Assembly: GCF_044762655.1 (NCBI RefSeq)
Contig: NZ_JBIWER010000003.1
Coordinates: 441,373-505,372, forward strand
Direction: 5' to 3'
DNA: 64,000 nt
Source of the DNA: Psychrobacillus sp044762655
GTDB lineage: Bacteria > Bacillota > Bacilli > Bacillales_A > Planococcaceae
The position numbers and the translations under genes are program-made. Shown here in pieces: positions 33,741-42,806 of this stretch. The notes beneath the pieces were generated by a model. The model did no database searches and was not told the origin of the DNA. It was given only the letters and a program-made list of their open reading frames with translations. The stretch's first letter is position 1, and the number at the start of each line of letters is the position of its first letter.

Positions 33741-34700
33741 ATGGTTGAAAATAATTTCCCGTTTCCATCTGATGGAAAACGATATTATACATGGAATCGT
33801 TATTTACGAGATAAATTTGGAATGAAAATTTTTAAAGTGGCATTAGATGCGGGGTTTGATTGCCCCAATAGAGATGGTACAGTCGCATTTGGTGGTTGTA
33901 CTTTTTGTAGCGTTGCCGGAAGCGGAGACTTTGCAGGTGATAAAGTAGATCCCATTCCTGTTCAATTCGAAAAAATCAAGACGAACATGCACGAAAAATG
34001 GAAAAACGGTAAGTACATAGCCTATTTCCAAGCTTATACGAATACGCACGCTCCCCTCCCTGTTTTAAAGGAGAAATTTGAGGCTGCACTAGCATTGGAG
34101 GGTGTTATAGGGCTATCTATTGCGACAAGACCTGATTGTTTACCCGATGATGTAGTGGAATATTTGGCAGAGCTCCATAAACGAACGTTTTTATGGGTGG
34201 AACTCGGTCTTCAAACTGTCCATGAGCGAACTGCAAATTTGGTAAACCGTGCACATGATTTCCCCACATATATAGAAGGAGTTAGCAAGTTAAGGAAGCA
34301 TGGAATTCCTATCTGTACACATATAATAAATGGGCTGCCTCTAGAAAACAGAGAGATGATGATGGAAACTGCACGAGAAGTGGCCAAGCTAGACGTCCAA
34401 GGAATTAAAATTCATTTACTTCATTTGTTAAAAGGTACTCCAATGGTTAAACAATACGAAAAAGGGATGCTAGACTTCATGGATCGAGATTCCTATATCC
34501 AGCTAGTAGCAGATCAGCTAGAAATTTTACCATCTGAGATGATCGTACAGCGAATCACTGGTGACGGCCCGATTGACTTGATGATTGGACCAATGTGGAG
34601 TGTGAATAAATGGGATGTATTAAATGGAATTGATGCAGAGCTTGCTTCGAGGGAGAGTTACCAAGGGAAATTTTATAAAAAAAGCGGTGTAGCAAGATGA
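33741..34700 (+). CDS. ytqA: YtqA, radical SAM protein (TIGR01212 family)
   Basis: A protein of 319 residues. The iron-sulfur cluster cysteines lie in GFDCPNRDGTVAFGGCTFCS near residue 37, a spacing wider than the classical CxxxCxxC but typical of this family. A partial TIM barrel follows (FQAYTNTHAP, GLSIATRPDCLPD, WVELGLQT), and the C-terminus has the GDGPIDLMIGPMW block. The reaction is unknown. The start at 33741 is chosen because AAGGAGTGG lies 8 bp before it and overlaps the alternative GTG. It overlaps ytqB by 4 bp. Confidence 0.88.
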   Translation: MVENNFPFPSDGKRYYTWNRYLRDKFGMKIFKVALDAGFDCPNRDGTVAFGGCTFCSVAGSGDFAGDKVDPIPVQFEKIKTNMHEKWKNGKYIAYFQAYTNTHAPLPVLKEKFEAALALEGVIGLSIATRPDCLPDDVVEYLAELHKRTFLWVELGLQTVHERTANLVNRAHDFPTYIEGVSKLRKHGIPICTHIINGLPLENREMMMETAREVAKLDVQGIKIHLLHLLKGTPMVKQYEKGMLDFMDRDSYIQLVADQLEILPSEMIVQRITGDGPIDLMIGPMWSVNKWDVLNGIDAELASRESYQGKFYKKSGVAR

Positions 34701-35269
34701 AACTAAAACGAGTTTTACCTTATGCAAAACAATTACTAACGGAAACAGTCGAAAGTGGAGATATAGTCGTCGATGCAACTGCAGGAAATGGGCATGACAC
34801 GCTGTTTTTAACAGAACTTGTCGGTGCGCATGGACATGTATATGCGTTTGACGTTCAAGCAGAAGCCATTCTAGCAACAACTAAAAGGTTAAAGGAAGCA
34901 AACAAATTAGAAATAGCAACATTAATAAACGATGGACATGAAAATCTGAATCTTTATATCAAGCAGGAAGTTTCTGCGGCAATATTTAATCTAGGGTACC
35001 TGCCGGGAAGCAATCATGAAATTGTGACACGAGGAGAATCTACGCAGCGGGCAATTGAATCGTTACTCCAATTACTGAAAGTAGGTGGAATTATTGTTTT
35101 AGTAGTTTACCATGGGCATGCTGGAGGTAAAGAAGAAAAGGATTCAATTCTACGTTTTGTACAAGGTTTATCTCAATCCTTTGTCCACGTATTAAGTTAT
35201 CAATTCCTTAACCAACAAAATGATCCTCCATTTATCATCGCAATTGAAAAAATGAAGCAGCTACAATAA
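34697..35269 (+). CDS. ytqB: YtqB, class I SAM-dependent methyltransferase
   Basis: A protein of 190 residues with the SAM-binding motif VVDATAGNGHDTLFL near residue 25 and AIFNLGYLPGSNHEI near 97. This is the rRNA-methylase-like group of YtqB. In B. subtilis the same ytqA-ytqB pair occurs, and recent work places the pair in rRNA or tRNA wobble modification; the substrate in this organism is inferred only. Translation is coupled to ytqA. Confidence 0.87.
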   Translation: MKLKRVLPYAKQLLTETVESGDIVVDATAGNGHDTLFLTELVGAHGHVYAFDVQAEAILATTKRLKEANKLEIATLINDGHENLNLYIKQEVSAAIFNLGYLPGSNHEIVTRGESTQRAIESLLQLLKVGGIIVLVVYHGHAGGKEEKDSILRFVQGLSQSFVHVLSYQFLNQQNDPPFIIAIEKMKQLQ

Positions 35270-35322
35270 TAGTATATATATCGTGAATAAGGGAAATATA
35301 AGGAATAAAAAGGAGTGGCTCC

Positions 35323-36402
35323 ATGCCAAAAATTACTTCGATTAGTACATATAATCCTCCCTATACTTTAGAGCAATCTAATATCGAAAATCTCACGAAA
35401 GAATTATTTGAAGACAAAATACCTCAATTGAATAGACTATTAAAAGTGTTCGAAAATGGCGACATACAAACTCGCCATTTTTGCGTTCCTTTAGAATGGC
35501 ACCAAAGTGAACATAGCTTTGAAGAACGTAATAATTTGTATATAGAGCTAGCTACACAATATAGTATCGAAGTTATCAATAATTGTTTAAATAGTGATTT
35601 TCTAGAGTCTCCCCTACATCCTAGTGAAATTGATGCAATCATATTTGTTAGTAGTACTGGTATATCTACTCCAAGTATCGATGCGCGGGTGATGAACCAT
35701 CTGCCTTTTTCTGATCGTACAAAACGTATTCCATTATGGGGGTTAGGCTGTGCTGGTGGAGCATCTGGGATTAGTAGAGCTTTCGATTATTGCAAGGCGT
35801 ATCCTTCTTCTAAAGTATTAGTGGTTTGTGTAGAGCTCTGTAGCTTGACGTTTCAACCTAATGACTTTTCAAAGAGTAATTTAATAGGAGCATCCCTATT
35901 TGCTGATGGAGCAGCCTGTGCATTAGTTTGCGGAGATGAAGCAGAATTGGCTACGACAAAAACGGTTCCCCACATCACGGCAACGGCTTCTAAATGGATG
36001 CCAGACTCAGAAGATGTAATGGGGTGGGATATTAAAAATAATGGACTCCATGTTGTATTTTCCAAAAGCATTCCTTCTATTATTACTGCTTGGTTAGGAC
36101 CTTTTATAGATGATTTTCTAGGTGAACAACAAGTAACGAAAGCTGAGCTAACTAACTTTGTTGCACATCCAGGAGGCAAGAAAGTATTAAAGGCATATGA
36201 AGAAACATTGGAGCTTACAGAAGATCATACGCATATCTCACGAGAAGTATTAAAAAGTAATGGGAATATGTCCTCCCCAACAGTTCTTTACGTATTGGAG
36301 CAGTTTATGAAGAAAAAACATAATAACGATGAATTAGGGTTACTCGTCGCATTAGGTCCAGGTTTTTGCGGAGAAGCTGTATTACTGAAGTGGAGGGATT
36401 AG
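35323..36402 (+). CDS. bpsA: Type III polyketide synthase (BpsA-like)
   Basis: A chalcone-synthase-fold enzyme of 359 residues that extends long-chain acyl-CoA with malonyl-CoA to give alkylpyrones or alkylresorcinols. The catalytic triad is visible: Cys143 in GLGCAGGASG, His282 in FVAHPGGKKV and Asn315 in SNGNMSSP. The next gene is a membrane methyltransferase, as in the B. subtilis bpsA-bpsB pair that makes triketide pyrones and their methyl ethers. AAAAGGAGTGG precedes the ATG. Confidence 0.92.
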   Translation: MPKITSISTYNPPYTLEQSNIENLTKELFEDKIPQLNRLLKVFENGDIQTRHFCVPLEWHQSEHSFEERNNLYIELATQYSIEVINNCLNSDFLESPLHPSEIDAIIFVSSTGISTPSIDARVMNHLPFSDRTKRIPLWGLGCAGGASGISRAFDYCKAYPSSKVLVVCVELCSLTFQPNDFSKSNLIGASLFADGAACALVCGDEAELATTKTVPHITATASKWMPDSEDVMGWDIKNNGLHVVFSKSIPSIITAWLGPFIDDFLGEQQVTKAELTNFVAHPGGKKVLKAYEETLELTEDHTHISREVLKSNGNMSSPTVLYVLEQFMKKKHNNDELGLLVALGPGFCGEAVLLKWRD

Positions 36403-36403
36403 C

Positions 36404-36946
36404 TTGTTATTCTTCATCCTTATCTCCTTTGTGATTATTCAGAGACTTGCTGAAGTGGCTATCGCTAAACGCAATGAAAAAAGGATGCTTGCACAGGGAG
36501 CTTATGAAGTTGGCGCAACTCATTATCCTTATATGGTAACGATGCATGTGTGTTTTTTTATAAGTCTTATTGTTGAGGTAATATTTTTCAACCGATCGAT
36601 ATCTCCCTTATTCCCGATTTTTTTGGTATTCTTCTTATTTGTTCAATTATTGCGTGTATGGTGTTTAGCAGCTTTAGGATCCTTTTGGAATACTAAAATC
36701 ATCATTTTACCAGATGCAAATGTTGTTAAAAGTGGTCCTTATACGTTTATTCGCCATCCGAACTATGTAGTTGTTTGTTTAGAGATCATCTTATTACCGT
36801 TAATGTTTCAAGCATATTTCACAGCTGTAGCATTTACCTTATTAAATCTAGCTATGCTTTCAGTACGCATTCCTACAGAGGAAAAAGCATTGAGGGAAGC
36901 GACTAATTATGAAGACAAATTTAAAAAGAAGATTTCGGCATCATGA
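36404..36946 (+). CDS. bpsB: Isoprenylcysteine carboxyl methyltransferase-family protein (BpsB-like)
   Basis: A membrane protein of 180 residues with 4-5 hydrophobic helices and the ICMT-type SAM-binding block SGPYTFIRHPNYVVV near residue 112. In B. subtilis BpsB O-methylates alkylpyrones made by BpsA. The start is TTG, 1 bp after the bpsA stop, with GGAGG 7 bp before it, so the two genes are coupled. Confidence 0.87.
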   Translation: MLFFILISFVIIQRLAEVAIAKRNEKRMLAQGAYEVGATHYPYMVTMHVCFFISLIVEVIFFNRSISPLFPIFLVFFLFVQLLRVWCLAALGSFWNTKIIILPDANVVKSGPYTFIRHPNYVVVCLEIILLPLMFQAYFTAVAFTLLNLAMLSVRIPTEEKALREATNYEDKFKKKISAS

Positions 36947-36964
36947 CCGAAACCTTCTTTTTTT
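36925..36964 (+). terminator. Terminator after bpsB
   Basis: Stem AAGAAG-TTTCGG / CCGAAA-CTTCTT with one bulge on each side, followed by seven T. The bpsB stop codon lies in the loop. Confidence 0.87.
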
Positions 36965-37019
36965 AATTACTAAGAAATTATACTATTTCACATTGTACAA
37001 ATACAGTGTTTCTAGTTTT

Positions 37020-37690
37020 TGAGGAATTAAAATTAAATCTTCACAATAATACTGTTGATTTCCGTTACAGGTGGGGTACAAAGGCTAAAAGCGCTACATC
37101 GTGTGGCAACGCCTTTGTGACCAACATCCTGTTGGCCTTCGCGGGGTGAGCGATGAGTTATCACCGTCGCTAGCGCGTCGCTGTAATATCTCATCTGTCT
37201 CACTCATCCTGCCGAATTCGCCACCTTTCACTCCAATCAATATAATGTGTAGTATACCACTATAAGATATAGCATAGCCTACGCTTAAATGTTAATAGTA
37301 GGTAAAGTTAATTTAGTAAAAACTTTCTTTTGAATTAAGGATTTTATTCTGTAATGAAGGATGAAAAAAAAGATTTTCTTTTAAACTAGTGGAAGTACAG
37401 TGAAATAGTAGGTGTTCACTAAATATAGAAGCAAAATAGCGAACGAAATTGCATCTTCGAGAGCTTCCTTTATAAATAGGAAAGCATTTATTCTCTAGTT
37501 ACCAAAAAATGCACTAACCTGTTTCAAATTGTTTTTGAAGGGCGACGGAAAGATAAGCGTAATAAAATTACCGAAAAAGGAGAGGCTGGTTGTGACGGAA
37601 GTCACAACCAGCCTCTTTAAAAATCAATCGATAATTAATATACGGGCAAATTTGTCCTAAGCCCTTCGGAAACGATAGAACCAAGTTTTG
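37020..37690 (+). repeat. Composite dispersed repeat, copy 1 (modules B and A)
   Basis: Module B (about 37041-37240) contains AACGGAAATCA (as its complement), a GGCCAAC / GTTGG stem and GC-rich blocks. Module A (about 37370-37690) contains ATAGCGAACGAAATTGCATCTTCG, here named by its first 12 bases, GGGCGACGGAAAGATAAGCG, ATTACCGAAAAA, a perfect 15-bp stem around GGAA at 37582-37615, TTTAAAAATC and TTCGGAAACGATAGAACCA. The same order recurs on the minus strand at 61255-61905, and module A alone at 53505-53775. No gene is supported inside; the region separates convergent bpsB and malic enzyme genes. Confidence 0.8.
37582..37615. terminator. Hairpin of repeat copy 1, probable malic enzyme terminator
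   Basis: GAGGCTGGTTGTGAC pairs perfectly with GTCACAACCAGCCTC around a GGAA tetraloop. Read on the minus strand it is followed by CTCCTTTTTC, so it can end the malic enzyme transcript. Confidence 0.75.
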
Positions 37691-37691
37691 T

Positions 37692-39014
37692 TTATTTACT
37701 CATTTCCTTATTGGCAGCTTCTTCAACTGCTCTTGCAACTAAATGATGCAATGTTGGATCCAATGGATTTGGTATAAGTTCACCAGGTTTCGTGTGATTA
37801 ACAATTGCTAAAGACGCAGCGATTAACATTGGATAGGTAATCTCTTTAGCACCTGCATCTAAAGCCCCCTTGAAGATACCTGGGAATCCGATAACATTGT
37901 TTACTGAGCGTCCGTCCGCTGCAAATGCTGCTCCTGCCGCAATTGCTTCAGAAGGCAAAATCTCTGGGTTTGGGTTAGATAATGCCAATATAATTTGCCC
38001 GTTACGAACCATCTCTGGTTTAATAAGACCAGAAACTCCGGTTGTAGCAATGATAATATCACATTTTTCCATTACCGCTTCTAACGATTCTAAAGTTTGA
38101 CCACCATGACTAGTAAGACGTTCTTGAGCAGCCTCTTGACGGTCTAACCCATAAACTTCCTCTACACCATACGCCATCAACATACGACAAATAGCTAATC
38201 CTGCAGCACCTAAACCAATTTGACCAATTTTCGCTTTTTTAATATCCACATTAGTAGCTTTACATGCTGATAGAATAGCTGCTAATGCTACTACTGCAGT
38301 ACCGTGTTGGTCATCATGCATTACTGGAATTGGTAATTCAGCTTTTAGTCTTTCTTCGATTTCGAAGCAATGTGGAGATCCAATATCTTCTAGTAAGATC
38401 GCTCCAAATCCTTTATGAATATGCTTGACTGTCTCTACAATCTCATCTGGGTCGCTTGTATTTAATAAGATTGGAATTCCACTTAATCCTACAAATTGGT
38501 CTAGCAATACTGCTTTCCCTTCCATAACAGGCATCCCTGCAACTGGTCCTATATTACCTAGTCCTAAAATCGCAGTACCATCAGTCACGATGGCTACAGA
38601 TGAACCAATGGAAGTAAAATAGTTAGCTTTTTCTGGATTATGTAAAATATCCATACAAACGGAAGCAACACCCGGTGTATAAATCCGTTGAAGATCGCGT
38701 AATGAACGAACATCTAGTCTGCTCTTCATAGCAATTTTACCGCCTTCATGCGCTTTTAATACATCATCTGTAACGGCTTGAACTTTAACGCCATTACCAA
38801 TTGCCTTAATATTAGAAATCACTTGTTCCAATTGATCTTTCGATTTACAAGTGATTGTAATGTCACGAACGGTTGTTAACGCTCCACTCTTAAGTGTGGT
38901 AATATCCCCAATATCTCCCTCTGCCATACCGATTGCAGTAGCAACCTTAGCAAAATTACCAGGTTTTGAAGGTGTTTCCACGATGATGTTACGAATTATA
39001 TGTTGGCTTTGCAT
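37692..39014 (-). CDS. Malic enzyme with N-terminal ACT domain
   Basis: A protein of 440 residues that decarboxylates malate to pyruvate with NAD(P)+. Residues 1-75 form an ACT domain (VETPSKPGNFAKVATAIG). The catalytic domain has YTPGVASVC near residue 115, GTAILGLGNIGPVAGMPVMEGKA near 150 and the nucleotide-binding IGLGAAGLA near 270. The short bacterial form with ACT domain resembles B. subtilis YtsJ; the coenzyme preference cannot be fixed by eye. It forms a monocistronic unit. Confidence 0.9.
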   Translation of the reverse strand: MQSQHIIRNIIVETPSKPGNFAKVATAIGMAEGDIGDITTLKSGALTTVRDITITCKSKDQLEQVISNIKAIGNGVKVQAVTDDVLKAHEGGKIAMKSRLDVRSLRDLQRIYTPGVASVCMDILHNPEKANYFTSIGSSVAIVTDGTAILGLGNIGPVAGMPVMEGKAVLLDQFVGLSGIPILLNTSDPDEIVETVKHIHKGFGAILLEDIGSPHCFEIEERLKAELPIPVMHDDQHGTAVVALAAILSACKATNVDIKKAKIGQIGLGAAGLAICRMLMAYGVEEVYGLDRQEAAQERLTSHGGQTLESLEAVMEKCDIIIATTGVSGLIKPEMVRNGQIILALSNPNPEILPSEAIAAGAAFAADGRSVNNVIGFPGIFKGALDAGAKEITYPMLIAASLAIVNHTKPGELIPNPLDPTLHHLVARAVEEAANKEMSK

Positions 39015-39074
39015 TTAAAATCTCCTAACTCTATTCTCTTTTTTAACCAACAAATTATAACACAAAAAGTCTAC

Positions 39075-40010
39075 CTATGCTTTAACATCTCTTTTAATAA
39101 ACGTCATAAAGCTTAAAACCAAAAAGACTATGGCATAAATAAGGAGCACTGTTAAAGACATAAATAAAGTTGTTTCTTCTACAAAAAATTCTTTTCTGAG
39201 ATGCTGTGTTAAGTCAGAATGCGTTAACCATATATACTCTACAGGTATATACTTTTGTAAGAGCATTATAATCATTGGTCCCATCATTAAAAATAGCATG
39301 GATAAAGCTATAGCAATGGAAGGTGAACTAAATACCGTTCCGATAAAGAATGCAAATAGTATGGACATGGTGAAATCTCCTAAGGAGTACACATACGTTA
39401 AGAATATATCATTCATCGTGTTTGTTTGCTGCACAACACCATCAACAATAGTTAGATCGACACCAGTAGCAGTTCCAAATAAAATAAATCCAATTACTGT
39501 TGTGAGAATAATCGTTACTATTATTAAAGTAATACCAAACAAGAATATCGTTATTAGTTTAGAAGCTAACACTTTAAATCGGGAAACCGGTCGTGTTAAA
39601 AGCATTTTAATCGTACCATCTGTATATTCCTGCGATACAATGGATGCTCCAGGAATAACCGTTAACAATGTAATAAGCACCATAATGGATGCACCAAATG
39701 CCATATTACCTTCCATACTCTGGTTCACTTGAGGTGCTGCATTATTGTCTAAGCGATACTGCGCCATCAGCTTTTGATCCTCAAACATCTGGATGGACCA
39801 TTCATCAAGGTCAGGAGTTTGAAGCTGAGTATTGGCATCATTGATCATAGCTTGCTGTTCCTGTTTCCAATCAGAGTTTTTTACATCTTCCATAAATACT
39901 TTATCGAGAACACCGACACCAACAATAACTAATAATAAAATAACTAAAATTGCCCATGTGCTTTTTTTATGCCATAATTTCATCCATTCATTCCGTATCA
40001 ACTTAAACAA
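39075..40010 (-). CDS. ABC-2-type transporter permease
   Basis: A protein of 311 residues with about six membrane helices and a large extracytoplasmic loop (residues 35-95) after the first helix, the usual ABC-2/BcrB-type layout. It contains the TIKMLLTRPVSRFKVLASK motif near residue 135 that contacts the ATPase. It overlaps the upstream ATPase gene by 8 bp, so the two form one exporter. A peptide antibiotic or lipid substrate is typical for this family but not shown. Confidence 0.85.
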   Translation of the reverse strand: MFKLIRNEWMKLWHKKSTWAILVILLLVIVGVGVLDKVFMEDVKNSDWKQEQQAMINDANTQLQTPDLDEWSIQMFEDQKLMAQYRLDNNAAPQVNQSMEGNMAFGASIMVLITLLTVIPGASIVSQEYTDGTIKMLLTRPVSRFKVLASKLITIFLFGITLIIVTIILTTVIGFILFGTATGVDLTIVDGVVQQTNTMNDIFLTYVYSLGDFTMSILFAFFIGTVFSSPSIAIALSMLFLMMGPMIIMLLQKYIPVEYIWLTHSDLTQHLRKEFFVEETTLFMSLTVLLIYAIVFLVLSFMTFIKRDVKA

Positions 40011-40908
40011 TTTGACCGCCTCCTGTCATTTGAAGGAACTGCTCTTCAAGCGTTTCATGCACGGCTGATATAGCAAAAATTTGAACCTGTTGTGCGACTA
40101 GTTCCTTGATAAGACTTGGTACCTTCTCCTCTATTAATTCAAGTAAAAATACTCCCTCGTGCGATGTAAATATATAGCCATTTGAACTTAGATAGTTTTC
40201 TACTACCTCTGCTGGCTCTGCTTTAAGCTGCATACGTGTCTTGTCATCACCTTGAATCATGCGTTCATCAATCAGCTTCCCGTTTTGAATAACAACTACA
40301 CGGTCACACATTAACTCTATTTCTGATAACAGATGACTAGATACGAAAATAGAAACGTTATTTTCCTGAGCAATTTTACGAAGATACGTACGGAATTCAC
40401 GAATTCCCGCAGGATCTAAACCATTCGTTGGTTCATCCAATATTAAAAACTTCGGATCATGTAGTAATGCTTGTGCTAATCCCAATCGCTGACGCATTCC
40501 TAATGAATAAGTCGAAACCTTCTCGTTAATTCGCTTAGTTAGACCTACTTGATTAACTACTTCATCAATGCGTGCCTTTGTTACACCAATATGCATTCTG
40601 GAAAAATGAAGTAAGTTTTTATAACCAGACATATACTTATACATTTCTGGATTTTCAACGATTACTCCAACATTTGCAATCGCTATTTCGTACTCATCTG
40701 CAATAGAGGCACCCTCTATTTCAATAGACCCGCTAGTTAGATGCATAAGACCCGTCATTAAACGAATGGTAGTGGTCTTTCCAGCACCATTCGGTCCTAA
40801 GAATCCAGTAATCTGCCCTGGAAAAAGATCTAATGACACATCATCAATTATTGTTTTTCTTTTAATAATTTTGGTAACATTTTTTAATTGTACAATTGGA
40901 GTAGACAT
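40003..40908 (-). CDS. ABC transporter ATP-binding protein (BcrA-type)
   Basis: A protein of 301 residues with Walker A GPNGAGKTT near residue 39, signature YSLGMRQRLGLAQALL near 136, Walker B FLILDEPTNGLDP and the H-loop VSSHLL. The 80-residue C-terminal extension is typical of bacitracin-type (BcrA) ATPases. Its partner is the permease gene that overlaps its 3' end. Its start directly follows the stop of the upstream ATPase gene, without a gap. Confidence 0.9.
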   Translation of the reverse strand: MSTPIVQLKNVTKIIKRKTIIDDVSLDLFPGQITGFLGPNGAGKTTTIRLMTGLMHLTSGSIEIEGASIADEYEIAIANVGVIVENPEMYKYMSGYKNLLHFSRMHIGVTKARIDEVVNQVGLTKRINEKVSTYSLGMRQRLGLAQALLHDPKFLILDEPTNGLDPAGIREFRTYLRKIAQENNVSIFVSSHLLSEIELMCDRVVVIQNGKLIDERMIQGDDKTRMQLKAEPAEVVENYLSSNGYIFTSHEGVFLLELIEEKVPSLIKELVAQQVQIFAISAVHETLEEQFLQMTGGGQIV

Positions 40909-41610
40909 TTACTTCACCTTCTCTTTCGTTACATTTTTCATCCAGCTCACTGCATCCTGATTGGTTTCAAAGCGGATCGATTCTAACTCATCCTGAGCAA
41001 TTACTCTACCTTCCTTTAAAACTATTAGTTGGTCTAGTATTGGTTCTACTTCATGCAATTCATGGGTAGATAAAATAATTGATTGCTCCTCTACATTAGT
41101 AAATCGGATGAGTCCCTTTATAAGGGACTCACGCACGATTGGATCTAACCCTGAAAATGGCTCATCCATCACATAGTACGATGTGTTTCTACCAAGAGTA
41201 GCCGCCATTTTTGCTCTACCACGATTCCCTTTAGAAAGCTTTTTCAATTTTACATGAACATCTACTTCTAAAAAACTGGCTACCTCTAATGCCTTCTGCA
41301 AAGAAAAATCCTGAAATTGAGATGCATAAAATGCGAAAAGCTCCTTCGTTGTATAAAAACTATAAAACAAATCCGTATCAGGTAAATACGCAATGTCAGT
41401 TGAATGTATCCTAGATAAGGACTCCTTATGAATGGAAATAGTTCCCTTTCGAGGTCTTTGTATACCAGCAATTATTTTTAATAACGTCGATTTACCACTT
41501 CCATTTTCGCCTGCTATACCTATTGTCTGCCCTACTGGAAATGAAAGTGATATATCCGTAAGTACTTCCTGTCTTTGGTAATTAAACGAGACGTGTTGAA
41601 GTTGAATCAT
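40909..41610 (-). CDS. ABC transporter ATP-binding protein (YtrB-type)
   Basis: A protein of 233 residues with Walker A GENGSGKST near residue 37, signature LSKGNRGRAKMAATL near 122, Walker B YVMDEPFSGLDP and H-loop STHEL. It overlaps the GntR gene by 4 bp. With the membrane protein encoded at 41969-42736 it probably forms a second exporter in the same transcript. GntR plus such an ATPase recalls the B. subtilis ytr operon. Confidence 0.88.
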   Translation of the reverse strand: MIQLQHVSFNYQRQEVLTDISLSFPVGQTIGIAGENGSGKSTLLKIIAGIQRPRKGTISIHKESLSRIHSTDIAYLPDTDLFYSFYTTKELFAFYASQFQDFSLQKALEVASFLEVDVHVKLKKLSKGNRGRAKMAATLGRNTSYYVMDEPFSGLDPIVRESLIKGLIRFTNVEEQSIILSTHELHEVEPILDQLIVLKEGRVIAQDELESIRFETNQDAVSWMKNVTKEKVK

Positions 41611-41972
41611 TTTGTCTCTTCCTTTCTCTGCAATATTTGAACTATCTCCTCTTTCGAAAAACCAAATGCTGCAATAGATTGAAGAAACTGATCAACCAAT
41701 TTTACTTTCATATTCTCTCGTAAATGCAAAATACGCTCTTCATCTATTGTGATGAATGTGCCTTGACCACGTTTCGTCTCGGTTAGTTCCATCGATTCAA
41801 GCTCCTTATATACACGATGAACGGTGTTGACATTAACACCAACCTCCAATGAATATTCTCGAACAGATTGCATTCTATCTCCCGGCTGTAGGTTTCCTTT
41901 CAGGATATCCCCGCAAATTATATCAACTAGCTGGCTATAAATAGGCTTATCACGAGTGAAATCCTGCGTCAT
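41607..41972 (-). CDS. YtrA-subfamily GntR repressor
   Basis: A protein of 121 residues: an N-terminal GntR winged helix (PIYSQLVDIICGDILKG, then SVREYSLEVGVNVNTVHRVY) and a short C-terminal helical tail of about 45 residues, the size that defines the YtrA subfamily. Members repress their own ABC transporter operons and respond to wall-active peptides. It overlaps its neighbours by 4 bp on both sides. The start at 41972 has AGGGTGA upstream. The dyad at 42772-42803 is a likely operator. Confidence 0.87.
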   Translation of the reverse strand: MTQDFTRDKPIYSQLVDIICGDILKGNLQPGDRMQSVREYSLEVGVNVNTVHRVYKELESMELTETKRGQGTFITIDEERILHLRENMKVKLVDQFLQSIAAFGFSKEEIVQILQRKEETK

Positions 41973-42736
41973 CTCGTAATCACCCTCTCCAACCATTTAC
42001 AAATCGCCCAAAATAACAATACAAAAATTATCCAGTAAAACAATTCCTCTACAATATATATAGAATCTAACTCCACGATAAAATTACTTATTGTAATAAT
42101 AGGTAAATAACCTTCTAAGAATTCTAAAGATATTTCACCTTGATTCAGTAGCTTATCAATTGAAAGAAAACCAAATAGTTTCGGTAAAAAACTAATTATT
42201 AAAATGAATACTACTACCGTAGCAATAAGTGAAAATTTACCGACCCAATATTTACCTTCTAAATAAATTGTCCAGAAGAATAACCAAATAATACTTACAA
42301 AGATGCCGACAAATAACATTATTACTAATAATAAGAGCTGTAAAATAAGAAGATTCGTAAAGCTACCTAAAAGCACATCTGACATGAAATATATACCTGT
42401 TGAAGTGATGACAATATTTCCAACAAAATATATAGCTAAGCTAAACATAAATTTTGCACCAATCAATATGTGCATAGAATGAGGATTATGCAGCCACATA
42501 TCTTTTTTCCCATGGTCGGTATTTAACGAATTATTAAACTGAACTAAGTGATTAACAATACTAAAGCCTAACATTAAAAACATTAAAACCAGTCTAATTT
42601 CCTGAATGGGTACCTCGGTTATTAAATATCTTCCCAATATTATCGGAAGAATTAATACACCCCCAATACCCATTATTGTTGAACCTAAAAGCCATGACTT
42701 ATAAATCATCCATTCTTTCAACAATAATCCTTTCAA
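41969..42736 (-). CDS. Membrane protein, probable ABC permease subunit
   Basis: A protein of 255 residues with about six hydrophobic helices (IMGIGGVLILPIILGRYLI, FMFSLAIYFVGNIVI, LLVIMLFVGIFVSIIWLFFW and others). It begins LLLKEWMIYKSW, the amphipathic start common to ABC-2 permeases. It is the first gene of the five-gene cassette, ahead of the GntR gene, with which it overlaps by 4 bp. The start is TTG, supported by AAGGAGATGG. Confidence 0.78.
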   Translation of the reverse strand: MKGLLLKEWMIYKSWLLGSTIMGIGGVLILPIILGRYLITEVPIQEIRLVLMFLMLGFSIVNHLVQFNNSLNTDHGKKDMWLHNPHSMHILIGAKFMFSLAIYFVGNIVITSTGIYFMSDVLLGSFTNLLILQLLLLVIMLFVGIFVSIIWLFFWTIYLEGKYWVGKFSLIATVVVFILIISFLPKLFGFLSIDKLLNQGEISLEFLEGYLPIITISNFIVELDSIYIVEELFYWIIFVLLFWAICKWLERVITR

Positions 42737-42771
42737 TTTTCCATCTCCTTTTTTGTCATCAACTTCGTCAT

Positions 42772-42803
42772 AGTGTATTCGTGTACTAGTTATATATTAC
42801 ACT
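42772..42803. promoter_or_regulatory. Candidate GntR/YtrA-type operator
   Basis: AGTGTA at 42772 and TACACT at 42798 form a 32-bp dyad, with an inner GTGTA at 42781 giving a second, closer pair (GTGTA-N12-TACAC). It lies just downstream of the promoter of the ABC cassette, where a repressor would block it. Confidence 0.6.
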
Positions 42804-42806
42804 AAT

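Noticed and set aside
37020..37690. Insertion sequence with transposase
   Set aside because: No frame longer than about 60 codons and no transposase motif occurs here; at most it is a non-autonomous or decayed element.
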